From Pseudomonas lini (GTDB lineage Bacteria > Pseudomonadota > Gammaproteobacteria > Pseudomonadales > Pseudomonadaceae): a DNA stretch of 64,000 nucleotides. The notes beneath the pieces are model-generated. The model was not told where the DNA came from. It was given only the letters and a program-made list of their open reading frames with translations, and did no database searches. Below, piece by piece: positions 18,491 to 29,477 of this stretch (position 1 is its first letter; each line of letters begins with the position of its first letter). The position numbers were made by a program, and so were the translations under genes. Location of the stretch: positions 2,232,001 to 2,296,000 of the forward strand of contig NZ_OZ061318.1 of assembly GCF_964063345.1 (NCBI RefSeq). The letters are read 5' to 3'.

Positions 18491-19387
18491 ATGACCACCA
18501 TCGCCTCCCCCGCCTACATCGGACGCTTCGCCCCTACGCCCAGTGGCCACTTGCACTTCGGTTCGCTGGTCGCAGCACTGGCCTCCTATCTCGACGCCCG
18601 TTCGGTCGGTGGCCGCTGGCTGGTGCGCATGGAGGATCTCGATCCGCCGCGCGAAGAGCCCGGCGCTCAAGCGGCGATTCTCAAGGCACTGGAAAGCTAC
18701 GGGTTCGAGTGGGATGGCGACATGGTCCGACAGAGCGAGCGGCACGCGGCCTATGACGAAGTCATCAATCGCCTGTTCAATCAGGGCCTGGCCTACGCTT
18801 GCACCTGTTCGCGCAAGCAATTGGAGCCGTATCACGGCATCTATCCCGGATTCTGCCGCAACGCAGGGCACGGCACCGAGAACGCAGCGATCCGCCTGCG
18901 TGTACCGGAGCTGGAATACCACTTCATCGACCGGGTGCAAGGCGAGTTCCGTCAACATCTTGGCCGGGAAGTCGGCGATTTCGTGATCCGCCGCCGCGAC
19001 GGGCTCTACGCCTATCAATTGGCGGTAGTGCTGGACGATGCCTGGCAAGGCATCACCGATATCGTGCGCGGTGCCGATTTGCTGGATTCCACGCCACGCC
19101 AGCTCTATCTGCAAGAACTGCTCGGCCTGCCACAACCGCGCTACCTGCACATCCCGCTGATTACCCAGCCGGACGGCCACAAACTCGGCAAATCCTACCG
19201 CTCGCCGCCGCTGACCGAAGATCAGGCCACGCCGCTGTTGCTGCGCGCATTGCGCGCGCTGGGGCACACACCTGTGACCGAACTGAATGACGCCACGCCA
19301 CGAGAAGTGCTGAACTGGGGAATTGCCCACTGGGACGCATCGCTGATCCCGCGCACACTGACGCTGCCTGAAGCGCAACTGCAGTGA
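18491..19387 (+). CDS. gluQRS: Glutamyl-Q tRNA(Asp) synthetase
   Basis: GluQRS attaches glutamate to the queuosine base in the anticodon of tRNA-Asp. The 298-residue protein equals the catalytic core of GluRS without the anticodon-binding domain. It shows APTPSGHLHFG (HIGH class), a zinc site around CTCSRKQLEPYHGIYPGFC, and KLGKS in place of KMSKS. I use the ATG at 18491; an alternative at 18455 would lie just after a REP element and adds twelve atypical residues. No clear ribosome site precedes either start. Confidence 0.93.
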   Translation: MTTIASPAYIGRFAPTPSGHLHFGSLVAALASYLDARSVGGRWLVRMEDLDPPREEPGAQAAILKALESYGFEWDGDMVRQSERHAAYDEVINRLFNQGLAYACTCSRKQLEPYHGIYPGFCRNAGHGTENAAIRLRVPELEYHFIDRVQGEFRQHLGREVGDFVIRRRDGLYAYQLAVVLDDAWQGITDIVRGADLLDSTPRQLYLQELLGLPQPRYLHIPLITQPDGHKLGKSYRSPPLTEDQATPLLLRALRALGHTPVTELNDATPREVLNWGIAHWDASLIPRTLTLPEAQLQ

Positions 19388-19464
19388 TGCCACTTGCAGT
19401 GGCGCGCCCATCCGTTACCATCGCCGCACGTTTTCGGGCACGCGCATAAAAAAGAGAGGCCGGG

Positions 19465-19641
19465 ATGTACATCTATCGCTTGGTCCTGCTCCTGGTAGTG
19501 GGGATTTATCTGTTCTCCCCGGCCATCATGGATTGGTGGATCGACGCCACGGGCGCCTGGTATCGCCCTTATTTGCTCTGGCTGATTCTGATTGTCGTGA
19601 CCTTCATTCTGCAGAGCCAAAAAGATGCCGATGAGCTTTAG
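19465..19641 (+). CDS. cbrX: CbrX, small membrane protein co-transcribed with cbrA
   Basis: The product is a 58-residue protein with two hydrophobic segments, MYIYRLVLLLVVGIYLFSPA and LLWLILIVVTFILQ, joined by a short loop. GAGAGGCC lies just before the ATG. The frame overlaps the start of cbrA by 17 bases, so translation of cbrA is probably coupled to it. A short ORF of this kind upstream of cbrA has been described in Pseudomonas as CbrX; its biochemical role is unknown. Confidence 0.82.
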   Translation: MYIYRLVLLLVVGIYLFSPAIMDWWIDATGAWYRPYLLWLILIVVTFILQSQKDADEL

Positions 19642-22579
19642 CCTGACCCAGATGATCCTGATCAGCGCCGCGTACCTGGCGGTGCTGTTCGGCGTGGCCT
19701 GGATCAGCGAACGGGGCATGATCCCCCGGGCGATTATTCGCCACCCGCTGACGTACACCCTGTCGCTGGGTGTTTACGCCAGTGCCTGGGCGTTTTATGG
19801 CACGGTGGGCCTGGCCTATCAGTACGGCTATGGTTTTCTGTCCAGCTACCTCGGGGTTTCCGGGGCCTTTCTGCTGGCGCCGGTGCTGTTGTACCCGATC
19901 CTGAAAATCACCCGCACTTATCAGCTCTCGTCCCTGGCCGACTTGTTCGCGTTTCGTTTTCGCAGCACCTGGGCCGGTGCACTGACGACAATTTTCATGC
20001 TGATCGGCGTGTTGCCGTTGCTGGCATTGCAGATTCAGGCAGTGGCCGACTCCATCAGCATCCTCACCCGCGAGCCGGTGCAGCATCGCGTGGCCCTGAG
20101 CTTCTGCGCACTGATTACGCTGTTCACGATTTTCTTCGGCTCACGCCACATCGCTACCCGCGAGAAACATGAAGGCCTGGTGTTCGCGATTGCCTTCGAG
20201 TCGGTGATCAAACTGATCGCGATTGGCGGCGTCGGTCTGTATGCGCTGTATGGCGTGTTCGACGGCCCGCAGCAGCTGGAGCTGTGGCTGCTGCAAAACC
20301 AGACCGCCCTCGCCGCCCTGCACACGCCATTGCAGGAAGGCCCGTGGCGCACGCTGCTGCTGGTGTTCTTCGCCTCGGCGATTGTGATGCCGCACATGTA
20401 CCACATGACCTTTACCGAAAACCTCAACCCGCGTTCGCTGGTCAGTGCTAGCTGGGGTTTACCGCTGTTTCTGCTGTTGATGAGCCTCGCGGTGCCGCTG
20501 ATTCTCTGGGCCGGGCTGAAACTCGGCGCCACGACCAATCCGGAATACTTCACCCTCGGCATCGGCATCGCCGCCAACAACAAAGCCCTGACGCTACTGG
20601 CGTATGTCGGCGGATTGTCGGCGGCCAGTGGCCTGATCATTGTCACCACACTGGCGCTGTCCGGGATGGCGCTGAATCATCTGGTGTTGCCGCTCTATCA
20701 GCCGCCGGCCGAAGGTAATATCTACCGTTGGCTGAAATGGACCCGCCGGGCGCTGATCGTCGCGATCATCATGGCCGGTTACGGTTTCTACCTGATGTTG
20801 GGTGCCGAGCAGGATCTGGCCAACCTCGGCATCGTCGCCTTCGTCGCCACGTTGCAGTTCCTGCCGGGGGTGTTGTCGGTGCTGTACTGGCCGACCGCCA
20901 ACCGCCGCGGCTTCATTGCAGGCCTACTGGCAGGGATTCTGGTATGGCTGGTGACCATGCTGCTGCCGCTGGTCGGCAATCTGCAAGGCTTCTACATTCC
21001 ACTGCTGAACATGATTTACGTGCTGGACGACACCAGTTGGCACATGGCAGCAATCGCCTCGCTGGCCGCCAACGTGCTGATGTTCACCCTGATCTCGTTG
21101 TTCACCAACGCCAGCCCCGAAGAGGCCAGCGCCGCCGAAGCCTGCGCGGTGGACAACGTTCGCCGCCCGCAACGCCGCGAACTGCATGCCGCCTCGCCTC
21201 AGGAATTCGCCACGCAACTGGCCAAACCATTGGGCGCCAAGGCTGCGCAGAAAGAAGTCGAACAGGCGCTGCGCGATCTTTATCTGCCGTTCGATGAACG
21301 CCGTCCATATGCCTTGCGTCGTTTGCGTGACCGTATCGAAGCCAACCTCTCCGGCCTGATGGGGCCGAGCGTGGCGCAGGACATGGTCGAAACCTTTCTG
21401 CCCTACAAGGCTGGCGGCGAAAACTACGTCACCGAAGACATCCACTTCATCGAAAGCCGTCTTGAGGATTACCACTCGCGCCTCACCGGTCTTGCTGCCG
21501 AACTCGATGCCCTGCGCCGCTACCACCGCCAGACCCTGCAGGAATTGCCGATGGGCGTGTGCTCGCTGGCCAAGGATCAGGAAATCCTCATGTGGAACAA
21601 AGCCATGGAGGAACTGACCGGAATCGCCGCGCAGCGTGTGGTTGGTTCGCGCCTGAGCACCATTGGCGATCCGTGGAAAGAACTGCTGCAAGGCTTCATC
21701 AATCTGCCGGACGAGCATTTGCACAAACAGCATCTGGCCCTCGACGGTCAGACGCGCTGGCTGAACCTGCACAAAGCGGCGATCGATGAACCGTTGGCGC
21801 CAGGTAACAGCGGTTTGGTGCTGCTGGTGGAAGATTTGACCGAAACCCAGATGCTCGAAGACAAACTGGTGCACTCCGAGCGCCTGGCCAGCATCGGTCG
21901 ACTGGCAGCCGGCGTGGCTCATGAAATCGGCAACCCGATCACCGGCATTGCCTGTCTCGCGCAAAACTTGCGCGAGGAGCGTGAGGAAGATGCCGAACTC
22001 ACGGAGATCAGTGGGCAGATTCTCGAGCAGACCAAACGCGTATCACGCATTGTTCAGTCGCTGATGAGCTTCGCCCACGCCGGCAGTCATCAGCACAGCG
22101 ACGAGCCCGTCTGTCTGGCGGAAGTGGCCCAGGATGCCATCGGCCTGCTGGCCCTGAACCGGCGCAATTTCGAAGTACAGTTCTACAACCTGTGCGACCC
22201 CGATCACTGGGTCGAAGGCGACCCGCAGCGTCTGGCCCAGGTATTGATCAATCTGCTCTCAAACGCACGCGATGCCTCGCCTCCAGGCAGTGCGGTGCGA
22301 GTCAAGAGCGAAGCCGGCGAACACACGGTCGATCTGATCGTCGAAGACGAAGGCAGTGGTATTCCCTCGAGCATCATGGACCGATTGTTCGAACCTTTCT
22401 TCACCACCAAAGACCCTGGCGAAGGCACCGGTCTGGGCCTTGCACTGGTCTATTCCATCGTTGAAGAGCATTATGGACAAATCACCATCGACAGCCCGGC
22501 TGATGTTCAAAGCCAACGCGGCACCCGTATCCGGGTAACTTTGCCGCGTCATGTCGAAGCGACGTCCGCTGTGAACTGA
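19625..22579 (+). CDS. cbrA: Sensor histidine kinase CbrA with an SSS-type transporter domain
   Basis: CbrA is the sensor of the CbrAB system, which controls carbon/nitrogen balance and catabolite repression. The 984-residue protein begins with about 13 transmembrane helices of the sodium/solute symporter type (residues 1-500). A cytoplasmic STAC/PAS region follows ([22 protein letters not shown]). The kinase core has phosphorylated His766 in GVAHEIGNP, and the ATPase domain has DEGSGIP and GTGLGLAL. It overlaps cbrX and is followed by cbrB after 22 bases. Confidence 0.97.
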   Translation: MPMSFSLTQMILISAAYLAVLFGVAWISERGMIPRAIIRHPLTYTLSLGVYASAWAFYGTVGLAYQYGYGFLSSYLGVSGAFLLAPVLLYPILKITRTYQLSSLADLFAFRFRSTWAGALTTIFMLIGVLPLLALQIQAVADSISILTREPVQHRVALSFCALITLFTIFFGSRHIATREKHEGLVFAIAFESVIKLIAIGGVGLYALYGVFDGPQQLELWLLQNQTALAALHTPLQEGPWRTLLLVFFASAIVMPHMYHMTFTENLNPRSLVSASWGLPLFLLLMSLAVPLILWAGLKLGATTNPEYFTLGIGIAANNKALTLLAYVGGLSAASGLIIVTTLALSGMALNHLVLPLYQPPAEGNIYRWLKWTRRALIVAIIMAGYGFYLMLGAEQDLANLGIVAFVATLQFLPGVLSVLYWPTANRRGFIAGLLAGILVWLVTMLLPLVGNLQGFYIPLLNMIYVLDDTSWHMAAIASLAANVLMFTLISLFTNASPEEASAAEACAVDNVRRPQRRELHAASPQEFATQLAKPLGAKAAQKEVEQALRDLYLPFDERRPYALRRLRDRIEANLSGLMGPSVAQDMVETFLPYKAGGENYVTEDIHFIESRLEDYHSRLTGLAAELDALRRYHRQTLQELPMGVCSLAKDQEILMWNKAMEELTGIAAQRVVGSRLSTIGDPWKELLQGFINLPDEHLHKQHLALDGQTRWLNLHKAAIDEPLAPGNSGLVLLVEDLTETQMLEDKLVHSERLASIGRLAAGVAHEIGNPITGIACLAQNLREEREEDAELTEISGQILEQTKRVSRIVQSLMSFAHAGSHQHSDEPVCLAEVAQDAIGLLALNRRNFEVQFYNLCDPDHWVEGDPQRLAQVLINLLSNARDASPPGSAVRVKSEAGEHTVDLIVEDEGSGIPSSIMDRLFEPFFTTKDPGEGTGLGLALVYSIVEEHYGQITIDSPADVQSQRGTRIRVTLPRHVEATSAVN

Positions 22580-22601
22580 GACCGTCGAGAGTATCGAATC
22601 A

Positions 22602-24038
<1,437 letters not shown>

Positions 24039-24086
24039 ACCGCACCTGTCGGATGTGCGGGTAACACATGACATTGTGAAAAAAAC

Positions 24087-24112
24087 TGTTACCTCAGCTT
24101 TTTCGCGTAACA
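24087..24112 (+). promoter_or_regulatory. Upstream activating site for CbrB at crcZ
   Basis: The inverted repeat TGTTAC-N14-GTAACA lies 125-150 bases before the predicted crcZ start. This is the arrangement reported for CbrB binding upstream of crcZ. A further GTAACA half-site is at 24061-24066. Confidence 0.8.
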
Positions 24113-24114
24113 GA

Positions 24115-24150
24115 AACCGGGGCTTACGGTAACGAAGCCCCGGTTTTTTT
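24115..24150 (+). terminator. Rho-independent terminator of cbrB
   Basis: The stem AACCGGGGCTT/AAGCCCCGGTT is followed by a T tract. It separates cbrB transcripts from crcZ and lies between the CbrB site and the crcZ promoter. Confidence 0.88.
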
Positions 24151-24209
24151 GGGCCTCGAAAAACACCATTAGCCTGCCTAACCCCTTGTTTTACTGGCCT
24201 TCACAAAAG

Positions 24210-24226
24210 TTGGCACGCACCCTGCT
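24210..24226 (+). promoter_or_regulatory. Sigma-54 promoter of crcZ
   Basis: TTGGCACGCACCCTGCT has GG and GC elements ten bases apart, as required for sigma-54. Transcription should begin close to 24237. Confidence 0.88.
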
Positions 24227-24236
24227 ATATGTTTGG

Positions 24237-24600
24237 TACAAGAACAATAACAAGCAATGTACAAGACAATAAAAATAAGACGAATCGACTCACGCACAAT
24301 AAAAACAAGACGGCGAGAGGCGTAGCTAACTGATTCTTTTGGAGAGGCGTTGCATTTGGGGCTTGCCCCACGACCAGGCCGAGAATAATAAAAACTGTCT
24401 CAAGACAGTGCCTGAACTGGTTGGATCGAACGATCACAGCAACACAGCGACCAAAGCAATCCGTTTGCTCTTGGCTCCCGATTGGGAGGGTCATGAAGGA
24501 AAACTTCATGGCGAGGGCGCTCAACAAAAACAAGAAGCCCGAAACCAATAATAAAAATAGAGCATGCAACTACTTCTTGGGGAGCTTCGGCTCCCCTTGT
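24237..24600 (+). ncRNA. crcZ: CrcZ small RNA, decoy for Hfq/Crc
   Basis: The gap between cbrB and pcnB holds a transcript of about 360 nt. It carries at least six A-rich CA motifs, near 24238-24257, 24263-24282, 24296-24313, 24382-24396, 24520-24537 and 24543-24560 (for example AATAAAAATAAG and CAACAAAAACAAG). It ends at a very stable UUCG-loop hairpin, GGGGAGC/GCTCCCC, at 24579-24596. CrcZ sequesters Hfq and Crc and so relieves catabolite repression. Location, promoter type and motifs all agree. Several short open frames inside it are not considered genes. Confidence 0.92.
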
Positions 24601-24678
24601 GGTTTCTGCCGTTTGGGCACGCCACGCGACATCCCCTTCACACGCTTGCGCAGCTTCCTACACCATCCCCCGACTAAA

Positions 24679-24687
24679 TGCTAGAAT
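24679..24687 (+). promoter_or_regulatory. Possible extended -10 promoter of pcnB
   Basis: ATGCTAGAAT contains a TGn extension directly before TAGAAT, 62 bases upstream of the pcnB ATG. No good -35 is seen. Confidence 0.35.
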
Positions 24688-24748
24688 CCCCGCCCATCAT
24701 GCGGTCATTCTTCGTTATGGCCGAACATTCCTTCAAACAGTGCATCCC

Positions 24749-26149
24749 ATGCTGAAGAAGTTGTTCCAGTCATTCCGTTCTCCCAAGCGTCATACGCAAC
24801 ACATTCGCAGTACGCCTGAAGTGCTCAACAGCGGCCAACATTCGCTGCAAAAGGCCAAGTTCAGCCGTTACGCGGTGAATATCGTCGAACGCCTGCAGAA
24901 CGCCGGTTACCAGGCTTACCTGGTCGGCGGCTGTGTGCGAGACATGCTGCTCGGCATCACGCCGAAAGATTTCGACGTCGCCACCAGCGCCACGCCTGAA
25001 CAGATACGCGCCGAATTCCGCAACGCGCGGATTATCGGTCGGCGTTTCAAACTGGTACATATCCACTTTGGCCGCGAAATCATTGAAGTCGCGACCTTCC
25101 GCGCCAATCACCCGCAAAACGACGAGGACGAAGACAGCAACCAATCGTCTCGTAATGAAAGCGGGCGCATTCTGCGTGACAACGTCTACGGCACTCTGGA
25201 AGAAGACGCGCAACGTCGCGACTTCACCATCAACGCCTTGTATTACGATCCGGTCAGCGAACGCATTCTCGACTACGCCAACGGCGTACACGATATCCGC
25301 AATCATCTGATCCGCCTGATTGGCGATCCGAAGCAACGCTACCAGGAAGACCCGGTGCGGATGCTGCGGGCCGTGCGTTTCGCCGCCAAGTTGAATTTCG
25401 GCATCGAAAAACACAGCGCCACGCCGATCCGCGAACTGGCGCCGTTGCTACGCGAGATCCCGTCGGCTCGTCTGTTCGAAGAAGTGCTCAAGTTGTTCCT
25501 CTCCGGCTATGCCGCGGACACCTTCGAAATGCTGGTCGACCTGCAGTTGTTCGATCCGCTGTTCCCGGCCAGTGCGGCAGCGTTGGAGCACAACCCGACC
25601 TACACGCACACGCTGATCAGTGAAGCGCTGATCAACACGGACCTGCGGATCAAGCAGAACAAACCGGTCACCCCGGCGTTCCTGTTTGCCGCCCTGCTCT
25701 GGCCTGCCCTGCCGGCCCGTGTGTTGCGCCTGCAAGAACGCGGCATGCCGCCGATTCCGGCGATGCAGGAAGCCGCTCACGAGTTGATCGCCGAACAGTG
25801 CCAGCGCATCGCCATTCCGAAACGCTTCACCATGCCGATCCGCGAGATCTGGGACATGCAGGAGCGTCTGCCACGGCGCAGCGGCAAACGCGCCGACCTG
25901 TTGCTGGACAACCCGCGGTTCCGCGCCGGTTACGACTTCCTGCTGCTGCGTGAAAGCGCCGGTGAGCAGACCGATGGCCTGGGCGAATGGTGGACCGACT
26001 ATCAGGACGCCAACGACAGCGAACGCCGGGACATGATCCGCGACCTCAGCGGCAAGGACGACGGTACTGGCGCTCCACGCAAACGTCGCCGCAGCGGCGG
26101 TGCCAAGCGCAAGCGCGCGGCCGGCGCACCGAGCGCTACAGGCGAGTAA
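24749..26149 (+). CDS. pcnB: Poly(A) polymerase I
   Basis: PcnB adds 3' poly(A) tails that mark RNA for decay. The 466-residue protein has the nucleotidyltransferase signature LVGGCVRDMLLG followed by KDFDVATSA with the catalytic Asp pair (residues about 53-75). The RNA/NTP-binding domain includes RRDFTINALYYD and EDPVRMLRAVRFAAKL. The C-terminus is a basic tail rich in Lys/Arg, usual for PcnB and absent from CCA-adding enzymes. The open frame upstream of 24749 overlaps crcZ and is not used. folK begins two bases after the stop. Confidence 0.95.
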   Translation: MLKKLFQSFRSPKRHTQHIRSTPEVLNSGQHSLQKAKFSRYAVNIVERLQNAGYQAYLVGGCVRDMLLGITPKDFDVATSATPEQIRAEFRNARIIGRRFKLVHIHFGREIIEVATFRANHPQNDEDEDSNQSSRNESGRILRDNVYGTLEEDAQRRDFTINALYYDPVSERILDYANGVHDIRNHLIRLIGDPKQRYQEDPVRMLRAVRFAAKLNFGIEKHSATPIRELAPLLREIPSARLFEEVLKLFLSGYAADTFEMLVDLQLFDPLFPASAAALEHNPTYTHTLISEALINTDLRIKQNKPVTPAFLFAALLWPALPARVLRLQERGMPPIPAMQEAAHELIAEQCQRIAIPKRFTMPIREIWDMQERLPRRSGKRADLLLDNPRFRAGYDFLLLRESAGEQTDGLGEWWTDYQDANDSERRDMIRDLSGKDDGTGAPRKRRRSGGAKRKRAAGAPSATGE

Positions 26150-26151
26150 GC

Positions 26152-26637
26152 ATGGAACGCATTTACATCGGCATGGGCAGCAATCTGGCTGACCCTGCGG
26201 AACAGTTGCGCAGCGCTGCCTTGGCGCTGGCGCAATTGCCTCAGACCGAACTGGCCGGGGTTTCCGGGTTCTATCAAAGTGATTCGCTGCTGCCCGGCCA
26301 ACCGCGTTACACCAACGCGGTCGCCGCGCTCGATAGCGAACTCGCGCCGCTGGAGCTGCTGGATGCGCTGCAAGCCATCGAGAATGGCCAAGGCCGCGAG
26401 CGCCTTGAACGCTGGGGCCCGCGCACGCTGGATCTGGACATCGTGCTGTTTGGCGATCGACTGATCGACGAACCTCGCCTCAAAGTCCCCCACTATCACC
26501 TGCAGGAACGGGCCTTTGTGCTCTATCCGCTGGCCGAGCTGGCACCGGCTGATCTGCGCCTGGCCGATGGCCGCACCCTCACAGCATTGCTCGCTGCCTG
26601 CCCGTTCGTCGGGTTGGAACGCCTCTCCCCGAATTGA
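26152..26637 (+). CDS. folK: 6-hydroxymethyl-7,8-dihydropterin pyrophosphokinase (HPPK)
   Basis: HPPK transfers pyrophosphate from ATP to the pterin in folate synthesis. The 161-residue protein shows the N-terminal IYIGMGSNL and the catalytic signature RWGPRTLDLDIVLFG with the metal-binding Asp pair at about residues 96-98. It sits two bases after pcnB and before panB, its common order in Pseudomonas. Confidence 0.96.
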   Translation: MERIYIGMGSNLADPAEQLRSAALALAQLPQTELAGVSGFYQSDSLLPGQPRYTNAVAALDSELAPLELLDALQAIENGQGRERLERWGPRTLDLDIVLFGDRLIDEPRLKVPHYHLQERAFVLYPLAELAPADLRLADGRTLTALLAACPFVGLERLSPN

Positions 26638-26647
26638 TAAAAAACCC

Positions 26648-26737
26648 TGTGAGAGCGGGCTTGCCCGCGATGGCGGACTATCAGTCAACATTGATGTTGA
26701 ATGTAAAGTCGCTATCGCGGGCAAGCCCGCTCCCACA
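26648..26737. repeat. REP-type palindrome (GAGCGGGCTTGCCCGCGAT family)
   Basis: Two inverted copies flank a central TCAACATTGATGTTGA-type palindrome. The same design recurs after panC and pgi. Confidence 0.85.
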
Positions 26738-26791
26738 ATGGTTTCTGTCGTATCAAAGATTTGCAGCAGCTAAAATCTGCTGAATCGCATC

Positions 26792-26832
26792 AGTAACGCC
26801 GGTAACACCCCACACGTAACAATGCGGTAACA
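26792..26832. promoter_or_regulatory. Four direct GTAAC repeats upstream of panB
   Basis: GTAAC occurs at 26792, 26802, 26816 and 26827, the last three as GTAACA, spaced 10-14 bases. A TTGACT follows at 26839-26844. GTAACA equals the CbrB half-site, but here the copies are direct repeats. Apart from this and a REP element, the 376-base gap folK-panB shows nothing else recognisable. Confidence 0.4.
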
Positions 26833-27013
26833 CACACAATTGACTTCCCGGGTTCTCCTCACGACTATAGGCGTCCCGCTGCCGCCAACGCGGCGCCAAA
26901 GGGCGCAATCCAGGCCTTACAAGCACCACGAAAGAAGGTGCGCCTGTATAAATGACGAATCACGCGCGTTACTCGCAGTAGTTTCCATAGCGCCTGTAAT
27001 GAGGATTTTTTTC

Positions 27014-27814
27014 ATGCCAGCCATCACCCTGACCACGCTCCAGAGCCTCAAGCAGAAAGGTGAAAAGATCACCATGCTGACCTGCTATGACGCGACCTTC
27101 GCCCATGCCTGCAATGAGGCCGGGGTTGAAGTGCTGCTGGTGGGCGACTCCCTCGGCATGGTCTTGCAAGGTCACGACAGCACCCTGCCGGTGACCACCG
27201 CTGAAATGGCCTACCACGTGGCGGCCGTCAAACGCGGCAACGCCGATGCCCTGATCCTCGCCGATCTGCCCTTCATGGCCTACGCCACCATTGAACAAAC
27301 CATGACCAACAGCGCGCTGTTGATGCAGTCCGGTGCCCACATGGTGAAGGTGGAAGGTGCATTGTGGCTCGCGGACTCGATCCGTCTGCTGGCCGAACGG
27401 GGTATCCCGGTCTGCGCGCACATGGGGCTGACGCCGCAATCGGTCAACATCCTTGGCGGCTATAAAGTCCAGGGCCGCAACGAGAATCAGGCGCGGCAAA
27501 TGCGCGCCGACGCCATCTCCCTGGAACAGGCCGGCGCGGCCATGCTGCTGCTCGAATGCGTACCCAGCGAACTGGCCGAGGAAATCACCCAGGCGGTGAA
27601 GATCCCGGTGATCGGCATCGGCGCTGGTAGCGGCACCGACGGCCAGGTACTGGTCCTGCACGACATGCTTGGCTTGTCCATTACCGGCCGCGTGCCAAAA
27701 TTCGTGAAGAACTTCATGACCGGCCAAACCAGCATTCAAGCTGCCTTGAGCGCTTACGTCACTGAAGTCAAAGCGGCGACTTTCCCTGGCATCGAACACG
27801 GATTCTCTGCATGA
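27014..27814 (+). CDS. panB: 3-methyl-2-oxobutanoate hydroxymethyltransferase
   Basis: PanB forms ketopantoate from 2-oxoisovalerate and methylene-tetrahydrofolate, so it uses a branched-chain intermediate and a folate cofactor, both linked to other genes in this window. The 266-residue TIM barrel shows the metal ligand D45 in [17 protein letters not shown] (substrate and metal) and the general base Glu in [16 protein letters not shown] precedes the ATG at 27014. It overlaps panC by ATGA. Confidence 0.97.
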   Translation: MPAITLTTLQSLKQKGEKITMLTCYDATFAHACNEAGVEVLLVGDSLGMVLQGHDSTLPVTTAEMAYHVAAVKRGNADALILADLPFMAYATIEQTMTNSALLMQSGAHMVKVEGALWLADSIRLLAERGIPVCAHMGLTPQSVNILGGYKVQGRNENQARQMRADAISLEQAGAAMLLLECVPSELAEEITQAVKIPVIGIGAGSGTDGQVLVLHDMLGLSITGRVPKFVKNFMTGQTSIQAALSAYVTEVKAATFPGIEHGFSA

Positions 27815-28671
27815 ACACCGTAAAAACCGTACGCGAACTGCGGGCCGCCGTGGCCCGTGCCCGCAGCGAAGGCAAGCGCATCGGCTTCGTGCCGACCATG
27901 GGCAACCTGCACAGCGGGCATATCGCGCTGATTACCAAAGCCACGCAACGGGTGGATTTCGTGGTCGCGAGCATTTTCGTCAACCCGCTGCAGTTTGGCG
28001 CCGGCGAAGACCTCGACAAGTACCCACGGACCCTGGCCGCCGATCAGGAAAAACTGCTCCAGGCCGGTTGCCATCTGCTGTTCGCACCCACCGTCGAAGA
28101 AATGTACCCCGACGGCATGGCCGGCCAGACCCGCGTCAGCGCTCCGCAACTGTCCGAAGGCCTGTGCGGCGCCAGCCGTCCGGGGCATTTCGAAGGGGTG
28201 GCGACCGTAGTCAGCAAGCTGTTCAACATGGTCCAGCCGGACTTGGCGATCTTCGGCCAGAAAGACTTCCAGCAACTGGCAGTGATTCGTGCCCTGGTGC
28301 ATGACCTGAACATGCCGATCCAGATCATCGGTGAGCCTACCGTACGCGCCGCCGACGGCTTGGCCCTGTCGTCGCGCAATGGCTTCCTCAGCGAAGAGCA
28401 GCGGGCCATCGCGCCAGAGGTCTATCGGACCCTGACCCGGATCAGCGACGCCATCAAACAGGGCGAGCGCGATTATCCGACGTTGATCAACGAGCAGATC
28501 AAACAGCTTGAAGCCGCTGGCCTGCGTGCGGACTATCTGGAAATTCGCCATGCGCTGACCTTGCGTCCAGCGACGGCGGAAGATCGGGATCTGGTGATAC
28601 TGGTGGCGGCGTTCCTGGGCACGACGCGGTTGATCGACAACCTGCATCTGAACCTCGACGCACCCGTATAA
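27811..28671 (+). CDS. panC: Pantothenate synthetase
   Basis: PanC joins pantoate and beta-alanine with ATP. The 286-residue protein has the HIGH-type motif [10 protein letters not shown] at 28-37, [22 protein letters not shown] and the KMSKS-equivalent [10 protein letters not shown]. It is translationally coupled to panB by a four-base overlap and followed by a REP palindrome. Confidence 0.97.
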   Translation: MNTVKTVRELRAAVARARSEGKRIGFVPTMGNLHSGHIALITKATQRVDFVVASIFVNPLQFGAGEDLDKYPRTLAADQEKLLQAGCHLLFAPTVEEMYPDGMAGQTRVSAPQLSEGLCGASRPGHFEGVATVVSKLFNMVQPDLAIFGQKDFQQLAVIRALVHDLNMPIQIIGEPTVRAADGLALSSRNGFLSEEQRAIAPEVYRTLTRISDAIKQGERDYPTLINEQIKQLEAAGLRADYLEIRHALTLRPATAEDRDLVILVAAFLGTTRLIDNLHLNLDAPV

Positions 28672-28685
28672 ACACCACCAAACCC

Positions 28686-28776
28686 TGTGGGAGCGGGCTT
28701 GCCCGCGATAGCGATTTAGCAGTCGACATAGATGTTGACTGTTAGTACGCCATCGCGGGCAAGCCCGCTCCCACAT
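28686..28776. repeat. REP-type palindrome between panC and panD
   Basis: Inverted copies of TGTGGGAGCGGGCTTGCCCG flank a short spacer. The element belongs to the family seen after folK. Confidence 0.85.
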
Positions 28777-28866
28777 TGGTCCTGCATCAAATCCCACATC
28801 GTATTGCCGCCCTTCAAGCCTTCGGGCAAACTGCCCGCCGTTCGATTCCGACCTGGGGAAACACTC

Positions 28867-29247
28867 ATGCACGCCATCATGCTCAAGGCCAAGCTGCATC
28901 GCGCCGAAGTCACCCACGCTGTACTCGATTACGAAGGCTCTTGCGCCATCGACGGCGAATGGCTGGACCTGTCCGGCATTCGTGAGTACGAACAGATCCA
29001 GATCTACAACGTCGACAACGGCGAACGCTTCACCACCTACGCGATTCGTGGTGAAGAAGGTTCGCGCATGATTTCGGTCAACGGTGCCGCAGCGCACAAG
29101 GCCAAGGTCGGCGATCGCGTGATCATCTGCGCTTACGCTCACTACAGCGAAGCCGAATTGCTCAACTTCAAGCCACGCATGCTCTACATGGCGCCAAGTA
29201 ACGAACTGAGCCACACCAGCAATGCCATTCCGGTTCAGGTCGCCTGA
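28867..29247 (+). CDS. panD: Aspartate 1-decarboxylase proenzyme
   Basis: PanD makes beta-alanine for PanC. The 126-residue proenzyme cleaves itself between Gly24 and Ser25 (YEGSCAIDG) to create the pyruvoyl cofactor. Thr57-Tyr58 of the active site fit FTTYAI. The ATG at 28867 gives the standard length. It is separated from panC by a REP element, so its expression may be partly independent. Confidence 0.96.
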   Translation: MHAIMLKAKLHRAEVTHAVLDYEGSCAIDGEWLDLSGIREYEQIQIYNVDNGERFTTYAIRGEEGSRMISVNGAAAHKAKVGDRVIICAYAHYSEAELLNFKPRMLYMAPSNELSHTSNAIPVQVA

Positions 29248-29275
29248 TCGAACCGCTCCCCCTGTCAGCCTTCCG

Positions 29276-29332
29276 TTTGTCGGACCGCTCCCGGTTTAAA
29301 TGTTAAAAAAGTACCGGGAGCAGGTCAGACAA
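29276..29332. repeat. Long inverted repeat upstream of pgi
   Basis: Arms of about 20 bases (TTTGTCGGACCGCTCCCGGT and the near-complement at 29313-29332, with one mismatch and one bulge) flank a 17-base A/T-rich loop. It is unlike the REP elements nearby and has no T tract. Confidence 0.6.
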
Positions 29333-29477
29333 AGTCAAGACAGATTGCAGCGCGAGGTTTACTGTATTCGCCCTGCGCCAGAAATCGTGTCGACGCAGTT
29401 GACCGGAAGCCCACTCGCGGCTCTCCGGGATTTTTAGTGTTCAAAAGGCTGTTCAAGTAAAAAGGAAAACCGCAGCG

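Noticed and set aside
24225..24569. Short frames on both strands within the cbrB-pcnB gap
   Set aside because: The segment fits CrcZ with its promoter and CA motifs; the frames are A-rich by-products of those motifs.
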